DNA from: Heterobilharzia americana
Taxonomy: Eukaryota; Platyhelminthes; Trematoda; Strigeidida; Schistosomatidae
Length of the DNA: 64,000 nucleotides
Direction: 5' to 3'
NCBI GenBank assembly: GCA_944470555.2
Contig: OX104127.1
Span: forward strand, 68,533,646 to 68,597,645
Under the pieces are notes generated by a model. The model did not search any database. It was not told the DNA's origin and saw nothing but the letters and a program-made list of their open reading frames with translations. How positions within the stretch are numbered: the stretch's first letter is position 1; every line of letters begins with the position of its first letter. Made by a program: the position numbers and the translations under genes. Below are positions 34,372-45,069 of this stretch, piece after piece.

Positions 34372-34650
34372 TCGTGCCTCAGTGGCCTGGTGGTTAACAT
34401 CCTGGCGTTTGAAGCAGTGACTGCTAGGTTCAAGTTTCGGTGGGGACACTGTCACTCGCCGGTTTGCTTTTGGGTACGGCTGACGAGTCCCAGGTAGAAC
34501 GAAACGTGCGTCCTCGATTCCAATGTTAGCAACCAAATAAAATGAATAGCCAGGCAGTATCGAAGCGTTGGCATAGGGGTCCATCTGCCAACAGAAGTCG
34601 AGCAATTCCACTCAGTATAGCAACGTGAAATGACAAGTATCAGTCAACTA
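34372..34650 (+). repeat. Sm-alpha-like hammerhead SINE, right arm of an inverted pair
   Basis: A full plus-strand unit: head cctcagtggcctggtggtta, box-B-like aggttcaagtttcggtggg, ggacactgtcactc, the hammerhead, and tail atagcaacgtgaaatgac with ggggtccatctgcc. It points away from the copy at 34100-34365. Confidence 0.8.
34472..34521 (+). ncRNA. Hammerhead ribozyme motif (core intact)
   Basis: CTGACGAG, a stem II closed by gtcc with one mismatch, CGAAAC, gtgc and the cleavage triplet GTC are all present. Stem I is shortened on the 5' side (ggtacgg lacks the usual atcca), so only weak activity is expected. Self-cleavage would fall after GTC at 34512. Confidence 0.65.
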
Positions 34651-35819
34651 AAATTGATTATTGTCTACGGAAAAGAGCCTTTGACCAGGTGTTTAGATCG
34701 GAATTTAAAGAACCAGCTTCAATGGCTGCTTGTTTACTGTAGAAGTTTGCTTTAACAAGTTTTTATGTTACTCTTTTCTTCATGGTAATAAATTTTGTGC
34801 TGCTTTAGTTTATTAGCAGTGTTTTACAGCTTCCTCATTTGTCTTTTGTCCATCTACTCTTATTTTTTCCCACCCTTTCAGTCCTAAACACATCCATCTT
34901 GTGACCTTAATTACCAGTGGTTGAAATTCATTGTCTCCCGTTTCTTTTTTCATTGAGAATTCCCACTTTACACAAATAGGTCACACAAAATATTTGTCAA
35001 CCTTAAAATTGCGGGGTTAGAGTCAAGGATAGTGAAGACATGGTTAAATGGCTTAGGTTTTTGGTTTTCAAACTGTTTTGCGCGTTGAAACTTTCGGCTG
35101 AGACGATCGAATCTAGTTATAAACTCTCATGGCTTAGTCCAGAAACTTGTTTCTGGGTAAGTGTGAAGCAACTCTAGGGGCCACCCAAGCAGCTGCTAAA
35201 ATAAGCAATTTTAGCTTTCTGTTTTGAATGAAAAGATGGCTTTTTCATAAATAATTTTCTATTTCAGTGGTTACTGTGGTGGCCTTTAGAGTCACTCGTA
35301 AATCAGCAGCATTATTTCGGCTTTGATTTTTCGATGTCAATATCATTGCAACATTTTACACATTGTTATATTAGTGTGGAAACACTATTGATAGTAACCG
35401 TCAGGTTATTGTTGACAAATGACGTCAGCTGATAGTGACTGTGGAAATATTTGCACAGATTTATAGGCCATATTATTTCCAATCAGGCTCCACTTTAATA
35501 CACATAATTTTTCTTTTATTTAAAACATCCAACCAATCATAGTGAATTGTTTTCCCTGCGGTAACAAGGTAATGAAGTATACCAGGTAACAACTATCCAA
35601 ATGACAATAACAATATTTATCCTAGTTATGATAGGAATAAGAATAGCCAACAGACAAAATCAACGTAGAACCTCGCATACAAGTTCATTGCTTCAAGTTG
35701 CCACACTTCATAGCAGTACACAAAGAACTGGTGGATGGATATATGGTATGAAAGTAGACAAAGTTATGCGAGAGAGTAAGCAATTTGAAGACGAAGGTTA
35801 GTGCGAATATCCCTGCTTT
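34651..35819. other. Intergenic sequence with two unproven open frames
   Basis: A frame after a good acceptor at 35268 runs 54 codons to a TGA at 35430. A frame at 35601-35801 ends MKVDKVMRESKQFEDEG beside a gttagt motif. Neither shows a recognised family or a partner exon, so neither is called as a gene. Confidence 0.35.
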
Positions 35820-36860
35820 AGAAGACGTTAATGAGTGAATATATCTGTGCCATTGTGACAGATTTTCAGCAATTTCACCAAGAGTCAGTCCTCAACCACT
35901 GATTCCTGTCATTTGGGAGACCACAGCCAGGCGAACTACATCTCTTGACATGTCTCAGATCAGCAGTTAGAGACTTCATCGGCTAGTATCACATCTGGAT
36001 CTGGCCACCCTGAACCTTCTCCCAACTTCTAGCATGGCACATTGAGGCAGGCGGTGGCTCGACGTACGCAGTACATGTCCAAGTCACCTTAGTCGATGAA
36101 AGTTCACAATCTCACCAATCGACTTACCCTGTTCGTTTTGCTTAACCTCAATATCGTCCACACAAGCAATGCTATAAAGACATCTGCGATCGAAACCTTG
36201 TAACCGCTCCATGTATTTACTGTTAACAGCCGTATAACAGGACAGAACGAACTACAGGACAGCATGCTTATCAAGTGATTGATAGTCGGATATCTTGACA
36301 GTCGCCACCAGAGCTTGCGAATGCCGAACGGACCTTCTGTATCCGAGCTGGGATTTCGTCAGCAACCATCTCGTCTGGACTGACGAAACTCCCTGATTAA
36401 GTGAAGTGGTCAACACATTTCACCACTTCACTTCCTGTCATGAAACTGGGAGCACTTGCAGCAGACTAGTCTTAGAGCATCATCTTACATTTGACATATG
36501 CCAATGACGAAGTTAAATAGAAACGATTACAGTAAACATTCTTGGCGAATACTACTAGTTGTCGTGAATGTACGTGACGACTCTTCATAAGCCCTGACAC
36601 GGCTGCGTGAGTTCGAGTAGAGATCTTTGATACGAGTTATTTACTTTCTTGGCACTCCTCTTAACAGTCAAGCACTGCCACAACACCTCAAATGCTGCAT
36701 TCAGGTCAATAAATAGGACTACTGTCAGCCTCTAACAAATGTGCTTGTGTTACAGAACCTGTCGGATAGGAAAACGCGGTCGATGCACCCTCGTCCAGGT
36801 GTGAAACTTGCCTGGTTTTCTTGAGCAGCATGGTACTACAGACATTTAAACGTTCAATAT
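35820..36860 (-). mobile_element. RTE-like element, decayed 3' half, minus strand
   Basis: From right to left, minus-strand frames show an RT entry region (KTRQVSHLDEGASTAFSYPT, cf. REQQAGFRPGRG), KCKMML, VKCVDHFT with GSFVSP, IQKVRSAFASS, a VRSVLLYGC motif, FDRRCLYSIACVDD, IGEIVNFHRL and a GEIAENLSQWHRYIHSL C-terminus. The order matches the RTE-like protein with many stops. Confidence 0.7.
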
Positions 36861-37289
36861 TGATCATAACTTAGGAATATAGAGGTTGTGTAATAACTAA
36901 GGAATGAAGTAGTTGGATGATCCATTTTTTGTCGAAGACTGAACTAAACTTTAGTGAGATTTGTCGTTTTCGCCAGCACTCATCTTCAAACTGTGCAGCT
37001 TTGGAAAGATATCTTATTTGCATATGATCGGTAATATCAGTTAGTTTGTCAGCGTCAAATTGGAACCTGATGATCAGAGTTGCCACATCTCATACATATA
37101 CGTTAATCGATTTTGCTCTAAGATCAAATTTGAAGAAATAAGGGAGATTGCAGTGAAAATCGGTAAAATCTCATCTAGAGAAAACAAGTAGGAATAAGGG
37201 AATAGTGAATTCATTATGTCAATTAGGGTGAAGATAATTCGTCTATACATTTGCACTATTGAGATCGATTTTGAGTCGCCAATCACTGA

Positions 37290-37930
37290 CATAGGTGGTC
37301 ATGACTACCCCAACATGAAAGTCTACATTTTTCTAAACAGTTCAGACCAATAGTTAAAAACTTCGCGCAGCGTACTTGACCCTTATTTGACAATAGCTCC
37401 ACAGATGGCAGAAGCTGTGAAAAGCTAATCAGGCTTTTATATGTGTACTGAAATCTCGTCTATCATTCACCAACGTTGATTCGACTCCCCAAGTAAATGA
37501 AGTGTTCAGCTTGCTCACCCACTTCATTCCCTATTTTCAGATTAACGCCAACACAGACCAATCCTGCAGCAACACTTTGCATTTGATGGCAAGAAACACA
37601 TCATAGACATACTTAGGAAGTAGATTGCAGAGTGACTTTATGTCCATATATTGGTTGAATAACCTTTTGTTGGAATGCCATGCTTGTAGAAGTTCTCGTA
37701 CAGCTTCCGAAGCTGCTCTTTGGAGTACTTCCACATTCCCCCAGTAGGATTTGTGATCATGACTGACTGCCTGCAGTGGAACTAAGAAGGCTGTGTCAGA
37801 TCCCCTCACTACTAGTTGGTGAATTCTTTGAGTAATCCATTGGCTAGACTGTCCAACATAGTGTTGTGAACAATCCTTCCAGTTGATTTTGCAGATTATA
37901 TTTGCTTCATCTGCTCAGTACTGGAATAGC
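37290..37930 (-). mobile_element. Second RTE-like fragment, minus strand
   Basis: The frame at 37809-37537 ends IKCKVLLQDWSVLALI (cf. SKCKVLLQDW). It is followed, with stops, by an HFTYLGS-like remnant and LAFHSFCHLWSYCQIR. This region repeats protein positions already present at 36.4-36.6 kb, so it is a second copy rather than a continuation. Confidence 0.6.
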
Positions 37931-38940
37931 ATACAAACCAACGAAATCACTTCAGAGCATGTTGTGCAAGCCAAAGAAATACACGACAAACAGCCATCCA
38001 TCAACCGAGGACAAATGACTAGACGATTTAATAGTGAGACAGTATGACAGTAATAAATAGCGCAATTTCACTCTACCACCGTGACCGAGTGAAGTGTAAG
38101 GTCAAAAAGGTCAAGGTGTGGCAACAGTCTTTCGCAACTCATAGTTGAACAACACACAAGATCAACAAAAACACTTCCTAGACATTCGGGTTACATTCGA
38201 ATATTCTTCACTTCGCTATGAAGTTAGTACTGAGGATGTCGCCAAACTTATTGATGAATAGTCCTAGACGAGATACCAAAGCTCAGGGAATAACAAACCA
38301 CTGTTGTGTCCTGATAATTGTTTATCCAATTACTCGCTGAAAACAGCTTTAGTATTCTCACTGTCGAGCTGCACTCTTAATAATCTTGTTGTAGTTTTTC
38401 CACCCCTGTTAAGGCGTAGGCATACATATACCAGAAAACATTAGCGTTGCCAAACCCCGCCCCACCAGGAGCACAAATTCGTCCTCTGACCCGCACCAAT
38501 GCATAAGCTCCTTACAATGCGAATAACTGTCTTAATAATTACTCCTTCCTGTTTGACCTCTCTTGTATGCTTGGACCTAAAGGAAGGAATGTTTGTACCA
38601 GCATATCTCGTTTGCCTATCGTAATATGCGACCACGTTAAGGTAGCAGCTATCGGTCAGGAATAGCAAACATTGGGAATACATATTAGTTTTCTGATCTA
38701 AATTTGTTTGAGTTTCGTCTTGAAGAGAATGTAAAACGATAGTGATCGGAACTTAAACAGTATCTGTATTCAGGCAGTACCAGAACGTGTCACTGCAAGG
38801 TCTTTGAACTGTCAATAATCATGCGATATTAGAGGGATCCCCTTTAAAACAGATTATTGAGATTATCGGAGATAAGTTTATGTCGGCAAATTATTTTTCG
38901 CACACAGGAATACTGACGAGATTGAGAAAGGATATACTCT
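37931..38940. other. Unassigned sequence left of the Penelope-like element
   Basis: No confident motif. The minus-strand open frame at 38441-38683 is not recognised. Confidence 0.35.
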
Positions 38941-39194
38941 ACTGTATATACTGTTAATGAAAAAGAACATACATACTTAAATAACGTAGACTGAGACAGA
39001 TTTGGGTGTAAAAACATAGAGGTGAACAGGTTTTACAGATCAAGTGGTAATACAAAGAGTATGGATTTTTAAAATTGAGTGGGTTGGGGGATAGATTAAC
39101 TGAGCTTGGATAATAGTGGATTTCAGGTAGGAAAATAATCATATTAACAATAATAACGATATTGCTTATATCATACTGCTGTTGATTAGACAAA

Positions 39195-39480
39195 ACTGAC
39201 CGATCTCTATTGGCATATGGGCTCCTGTGCGGATGTCTCGATATTGCCTTTGTTTGAATTATATATATTAATAATGGATAGTGGCTAGTAGTGGAATCCA
39301 GGATGTGCATTTCGTCTTGTTTGGGACTCGTGAGATGGACGCATCACCACTTCGGTGGGTGTTGTTTTTCCCACCGAGATTCCGACTAAGGACCAATCAC
39401 TTCAAACGCCAGAGCGTTATTCACTAAACCACCGAGTCACGATCGCCACTTCCTGTGCTACGGGTATAGTTCCAGTATAA
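39195..39480 (-). repeat. Sm-alpha-like unit, left arm of an inverted pair in the Penelope-like element
   Basis: On the minus strand: head cggtggtttagtgaataacg, box-B-like gttcg replaced by ggtccttagtcggaatc, gatgcgtccatctcacgag, GACGAAATGCACATCctgg (39293-39345), ccactatccattat, and tail aggagcccatatgccaatag. The first core strand is CTCACGAG, a single change from CTGACGAG that should abolish cleavage. Confidence 0.75.
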
Positions 39481-39494
39481 TTGCTTGTATCATA

Positions 39495-39712
39495 TCGTTG
39501 TCGAGGAGTCCCAAATTGAACGAAACAAGCGTACTGGATTCCACTGCTAGCCACTATCCATCATTAGTAGATATTATTAAAACAAAGGCAATGTCGAGGC
39601 ATCTGCACAGGATCCCATATGCCAATAGAGACCGATCATTTCGGTCCAATGAACGACGGTATGATGCAAGTGATAGCACTAGAACTATACCCGTCGAACA
39701 AGAAATGGCTAT
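39495..39712 (+). repeat. Sm-alpha-like unit, hammerhead 3' half and tail
   Basis: gaggagtcccaaattgaacg, AACGAAACAAGCGTactgg and ccactgctagccactatcca are followed by tail gcacaggatcccatatgcca. The first core strand is damaged. The next unit follows in the same orientation. Confidence 0.7.
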
Positions 39713-39713
39713 C

Positions 39714-39850
39714 TTGACTCGGTGGTGTAGTGGATAACGCTCTGGCGTTTGAATCGATCGCTCCCGAATTCGAATATCGATAGGGACAACATCACTCACT
39801 GGAATGCATGTACATCCAGCTGACGAGTTCGACAGTGAAAGTTGGTTCAA
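39714..39850 (+). repeat. Sm-alpha-like unit, head and hammerhead 5' half
   Basis: The tRNA-like head ctcggtggtgtagtggataa, ctctggcgtttgaa and caacatcactcactgg lead to catgtacatccagctgacga, after which the sequence leaves the family. With 39495-39712 it forms a tandem pair about 300 bases apart. Confidence 0.7.
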
Positions 39851-40720
39851 ATCCAAGATGGCGGATATTGCATACCGATTTCGAACAACGTCTTCTGGTC
39901 ATAATGGAATTATTTCTAAAGAACATTGGAGGTCCTTACGTGAACTTCGAGAGAACAAAGATATTGTTATTCTGAGTTCTGGCAAGGGAGAATGTGTTAC
40001 TCTTGTAAACAAAATAGACTATGTAACAAAGCACCATGAAATTCTGTCTGACAACTTGAAACTTAAATTGAATAGTAATGCTAAAGACCAAACAAGATGT
40101 ATTGAAATGCAGATGGTATAGCGACTAAAGCAGCTATCCAAAGCTAAATACATATATGAAACCACATTTAAAGACATTAAACCAACTGGATCATAGATCC
40201 TAAGGTTATATGGACGTGCAAGTCAGATGCGTGTTTAAGGCCTATATTATCAATGATAAATTCACCTTGTCACAAAGTAGCTCACTGATTATGCAGAATT
40301 CTCGAACCATTGCGCAAACGTCTAGGAGAACACACTGTTTCTGACACCTAATTTGTTCGATACGTCACCGATTTCAAAATCACTGGTAAGCATCTTGTTT
40401 CGTTTGATATTGTATGTCTCTTCATAAATGTACCACCAGCTGATGAAACAATTGAGTTTATTTGTCGAGAAGCTGATAATATCACAACAAACGAGTTGAG
40501 AAAGCTTCAAAATCTATGCACCAAGAACAACCGGTTCCAGTTTAACGAACATTTATTCCGCCAAACTGATGGAGTTGTAACGGAACTGTTCCAATGTTAC
40601 ATAGACGACAGTGATGCCTTAACCTTCATTCCACATACCGGCACATGGGTAGCATGCTGTTGTCACGCAACATACCATATATCCTGCGCATGGATTTAAT
40701 CTTAATTTGACGGCGATTGA
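39850..40720 (+). pseudogene. Penelope-type reverse transcriptase, decayed
   Basis: Plus-strand frames give ELRENKDIVILSSGKGECVT (cf. KENKDIVI...KGN), YVTKHHEIL, an IKPTGS-like remnant, LVSILFRLILYVSS, a CTKNNRFQFNEHLFRQTDGV segment (cf. Y.Q.DGVAMGSPLGP), and directly after it QCYIDDSDALTF (cf. YVDDTF). The glycine/serine-rich RT motif between DGV and YIDD is missing, so the palm carries an internal deletion as well as stops and frameshifts. It cannot encode a working enzyme. Confidence 0.7.
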
Positions 40721-41418
40721 TTTCTTAAAACAATTTATGTGACAAGTGATGGTGATTTTACAAGCTAATCTCAATACAGGTAGCTTATCTAAGCTCAACT
40801 AATCAGATTCCTAAAAGTAAGTGTCTTAGTCCAATTGGAAAGTAACCCTTCATTATTATTGATCTCAATATACATCTAGTTTTCTTATTATGTCTGCATA
40901 AGTACTACTAACTATCTCGTTTTGAATGACGTGATCTGCGCTCGATCGATTCAGTTCTCACCTCTGTGTCAACAGTATCATTGTTATTATAATTATTTTC
41001 CTACCTGAAATCCGCTATTATCCAAACTCTATTAACCTATCCCCAACCCATTCAATTTTGAATATCCATTTCTACCCTTTGTATCACCACTTGACCCGTA
41101 AAAACTGTTCACTTCTAGTGACTGTATTGTGTTCTCTGATCTGCGTGTTTTTAATCGTGGAGCTTTCATCGTCTCTTTAGATGACATCATCAGCACTAAC
41201 TTCAGTATGTGTTTGCACTTAAATCTGTCTCAGTCTATGTTATATATGTATGCATGGTCTTTTTCATTGTTTAACAGTATATATAATCAAGTATGTGAAG
41301 TATCCAGCTGACGAGTACTACGAAGATTCATGAATTCATTAAATTCTACTTTTTTGGCATTCGTTGCTTGTTTTAAATGTGTATCGGGAAATCAATGTTT
41401 CCAAAGGAAATACTGACG

Positions 41419-41430
41419 GTATTGTGATCC

Positions 41431-41431
<1 letters not shown>
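41419..41431. repeat. Target-site duplication of LINE copy C (left)
   Basis: gtattgtgatcct is identical to 44702-44714. Confidence 0.92.
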
Positions 41432-41469
<38 letters not shown>

Positions 41470-44400
41470 GTCCCTTGGGTTCCTAGTGGAACATAGGGCT
41501 TCAGTAGCATGCCTCCAGTGACCTCTGTTCTCTGAGATCTTTTGAACCTGGTCCCACGACAGCCCACAACCTCTCATTTCCTCCTCGCATGACCTCCTCC
41601 ATGTCACCCTCACGGACACCCAACTCGTCGCTTCCCATGGGGATTCCACTCGAGCAACTGGCCTGACGCGTGATGTCCTCAGTCGGCCTTCTCAGTGCAT
41701 GGCCAATCCATCTCCACTTCTTCCTGCATATTTGTTGCGTGATAGGTTCTTGGTTGGTTCGTTCCCAGAGTTCCTTGTTGCTTATTTTTTCTGGCCATCT
41801 GATCTTCAGCAGCGAGCGTAAGCAGTTGTTGATGAATGTCTGTAGTTTATTGGAAATACCTTTCGTGACGCGCCAAGTCTCTGAGCCATACAAGAGCACT
41901 GACTTGACGTTGGTGTTGAAAATCCGTATCTTGTTCCGCATGCTGAGTGCAGAAGATCTCCACACTGGTTTCAGGCTAATGAACGCCTGTCTTGCTTTTC
42001 CGATTCTGACTTTGACGTCCTCGTCCGTCCCGCCTGTAGTTGAAACAGTGCTTCCTAGATAAGTGAAGGAGGTTACTTCCTTCAAGTTTCTCCCGTTGAC
42101 GGTGATTGGAGTTTGTTGTTGTTGTTGATGGTGGTGGTGCGGTATCTTCATCACTTCTGTCTTCTCTATATTCACCTGAAGTCCCACCTTCGCTGCCTCT
42201 TCTATCAACTTGTTAGTTTTTGCCTGCAGATCTTCAAGTTTATGTGACATTAGGCACAAGTCATCGGCGAAATCCAAGTCTTCTAGGTTCTTTTCCGTCG
42301 TCCAGTGTATCCCCCTCTTCTCGCTGCCTACTGTTTGCTGCATGATCCAGTCCACCACAATCAGGAATATCATGGGGGATAGTAGGCAACCTTGTTTCAC
42401 TCCTGTCTTCACTTCAAAGGCATCACTGAGCTTCCCATTGTGAATTACTTGGCTGGCATGTGGCATCTTCATATAGTTGTTGAATGAGGCGGATAAAGGT
42501 TTGCGGTACTCCGTAGTATTGAAGCAGTTTCCAAATTACTTCTCGGTCGACGCTGTCAAAGGCCTTCTCAAAGTCGATGAAGTTGAGGTAGAGAGCTGAT
42601 TGCCATTCTATGCTCTGTTCTATGATGATGCGAAGCGTTGCAATTTGGTCTGCACATGATTTGTACTTCCTGAAGCCTGCCTGTTCCGGTCGTAGTTTTG
42701 AATCCAGTTTATCCTTTAGCCTCTCTAGGATGATGCGGCTTAATATTTTACTTGGGGTGGACAGGAGAGTGATTCCGCGCCAGTTCTTGCAAGCACTGAG
42801 GTCTCCCTTCTTCGGCAGTTTGACAAGGTAACCCTTCTTCCAATCGTCCGGTACCTTCTCTTCCTTCCACACCTTCTGCAATAGTGGTGTGAGCATGTCC
42901 GCTGTTGTCTCTGCATCTGTTCTCAGTGCTTCTGGCGGTATTCCATCTGGTCCTGCTGCTTTCCCGCATTTCAGTAGCTTTATGGCGTTCAGGACTTCCA
43001 TTTTCGTTGGGGGATTAATGTTCACTTGTAATTCAGCGGCTGCAGGTGGTATTTCTGGACGAAGTGCAGGTGGTGGTCGATTCAAGAGCTTCTTGAAGTG
43101 GTCGGCCCATCGTTTCCTCTGTTTCTCTTCTTTTGTAATTAAATTTCCTTCTTCATCTTTTATTGGTTTCATCTGTGTTGGTCTCTTCCCTGATAGCAAC
43201 CTGGTTATTTGATACAATGTCGTCAGGTCACTCTTACCTGCAGCCTGTTCTGCTTCACTTGCCAGTGTTTCGTAGAAGTGTCTTTTGTCTTTGCGTGCAC
43301 TCTTCTTCACTTCTTTGTCCAGTGTTTTATACATTGTGCTCAGTTCCTCTTGTCGTTGAGCATCCTTGCACTGCGTTTATCTTCTGCTTCACCATCCTCC
43401 TCTCCTTGCTCTATCAGCTTCCAGGTATCCGTCGAGATCCATTCCTTGTCTTCTTTCTTCTTCCTTCCTAATACTGTTGTGCAGGTTTTTTTCCACATAG
43501 CTTTCAAAGACTTCCAGTGTTCTTCCACACAGGTTTCTTCATGGATGTTCCTCGATATCTCCCATTTTGTCTTGATGGCTGCCTTGAAGATCTCCTTTGT
43601 AGTTTCATCCTTCAGTTTCCGAGTGTTGTACTTGAGTTGAGGTCTATCACCAGCTTCCTTGAAGGCTTTTAACTTGATTTGGAAGGTTCCTTGCACTAGA
43701 TAGTGGTGTGAGTGGTGTGAACCTACATCTGCTCCTCTTCTTGACCTTGTGTTAAGTAGACTGGCGTCTCCATTTTCTTGAGATTGAGATAAAGTCGATT
43801 TGATTTTTAGTGTGTCCTGGTATCTGGTGAAATCCATGTCGCTTTGTGGATATCTTTGTGCTTGAACACACTGCCTCCAATCACCAAATCGTTGAATGCG
43901 CAGAATTCTGCAAACAATTCTCCATTCTCATTCATTTCACCTAGCGCCTCTCGACCCATGGTTAGTTCTCTTCCTGTGTTGTCCCCTCCCAGTTTGGCAT
44001 TCATGTCGCCCATCAGAATTTTGATATCGCCAACTGACGTCTTGTCCAGTGTTGATTGAAGTTGTCTGTAGAAATCCTCCTTTTTCTCTTGCTCTGCATT
44101 ATTTGTAGGTGCATAACATTGTATGATTGTGACCTTTCTTCCTTTTGAGTTGAATCTTGCTGTCATGATCCTGGAGGAGATTGGTTCCCACTGCATGAGA
44201 GCCTTCGATGCTCTTGAGGACATCATGATAGCCACTCCAAACTCAGTGTGCTCGTGGTTGTCGTCTGGGTGACCGGAGTAGATTATTGATTCTCCAGTTG
44301 ACAGTTTGGAGAGTCCACTCCGATTCCATCTGCTTTCGCAAATCCCAAGCACTTCGATGTGATACCTTCTCATCTCCTTTGCAATCTGGGCTGCCTTACT

Positions 44401-44701
44401 GGGTTCAAACATCGTGCGGACATTCCATGTCCCCACGTTTACTTTCGCTTTCATCGAGAGAGAAGACACATCGGCCAATTGGCTTCCCGAAGGCTTTCAC
44501 CAACTGGCGTCATTTCGCCTCTCCGATTCCAGCGGGGAATAAGTTTGTTTTCATTTTTTATATTTTGTTTGTGCTTTGAAGTTTGTTTAGCGGTTATATT
44601 TGTTTTCTGGGGTAGGGTTGCTAGCCCTATGCCCAACCTTCCCTCTTTATGTGGGCTTAGGACCGGCTAGTAACTAGTAAACTAGTTAACCAGGCGAGGT
44701 T
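41432..44701 (-). mobile_element. LINE copy C, full-length non-LTR retrotransposon (3270 bp)
   Basis: Flanked by a perfect 13-bp target-site duplication, with an (ATT)n tail at the left (3' end) and the family 5' terminus at the right. Minus-strand frames in order: APE-type endonuclease (44478-43807: [36 protein letters not shown]); a linker (43837-43340: [20 protein letters not shown]); reverse transcriptase part 1 (43334-42423: [59 protein letters not shown]); part 2 (42472-41501: [83 protein letters not shown]). The catalytic residues FADD are present. Three frameshifts break it. It resembles the RTE/I-group proteins often labelled craniofacial development protein 2-like; the clade is not settled by eye. 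Confidence 0.92.
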
Positions 44702-44714
44702 GTATTGTGATCCT
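44702..44714. repeat. Target-site duplication of LINE copy C (right)
   Basis: gtattgtgatcct, partner of 41419-41431. It follows the 5' terminus caggcgaggtt of the LINE. Confidence 0.92.
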
Positions 44715-45065
44715 AACCGACTACAAATGGGTTACAATTTGTACAAACTAATCCACTGATCCTATTTCAAGTTCAGTTCTTTCTAGACGAGTAGAATGTA
44801 ACCAAGAGTTATACAGCAATGCCTTTTGAGACTAAATCTTCACATCTAGATAACGATGTATGCCACTGTCACTCGTCCACTATGAAGTATATTTACAAAC
44901 TTCTTAATGTGAAGTACTAGTATTGCTTTTTTTATGCTCCCACTAGTTAAATCTTTCGTACCACTTATCTGAATGCTCGATGATGAGAAACTCAAAGACC
45001 TTTTACTACGAGAGCCAGATAATAATATTTCATAGTGTATTGAATGAGCTATTAATGCCTTTTTT
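44715..45065. other. Spacer between two LINE copies, nothing recognised
   Basis: About 350 bases of AT-rich sequence without coding or repeat signal. Confidence 0.5.
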
Positions 45066-45069
45066 AAAA

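Larger units (their letters stand above)
38941..41300 (+). mobile_element. Penelope-like element with inverted terminal repeats
   Basis: The left arm (38941-39180, read on the minus strand) and right arm (about 40970-41290, plus strand) share the same order: attattttcctacctgaaat, ctattatccaa, atcccc.aaccca.tcaatttt, ctttgtat.accacttga, aaatctgtctcagtcta and cagtatata. The right arm has about 100 extra bases. Between them lie hammerhead SINE-type units (39195-39850) and decayed Penelope-type RT coding (39850-40720). Inverted or direct pseudo-LTRs and hammerheads are known features of Penelope-like elements. The outer boundaries are approximate and no target-site duplication was seen. Confidence 0.7.

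Noticed and set aside
35268..35432. 54-codon frame after a good acceptor as an alternative last exon of gene 1
   Set aside because: Phase fits, but exon o at 32459 is nearer with an equally good acceptor, and this frame is tryptophan-rich without any pattern shared with gene 1.
35601..35801. Frame ending MKVDKVMRESKQFEDEG as a gene
   Set aside because: The start is low-complexity intron-like sequence, with no partner exon or family match. Kept only as a note.
38890..38935. ctgacgag at 38908 followed by gagaaagg as another hammerhead
   Set aside because: There is no stem II or stem I pairing, and the flanks do not match either hammerhead family.
41373..41567. Asn-run protein
   Set aside because: It is a translation of the (ATT)n tail of LINE copy C.
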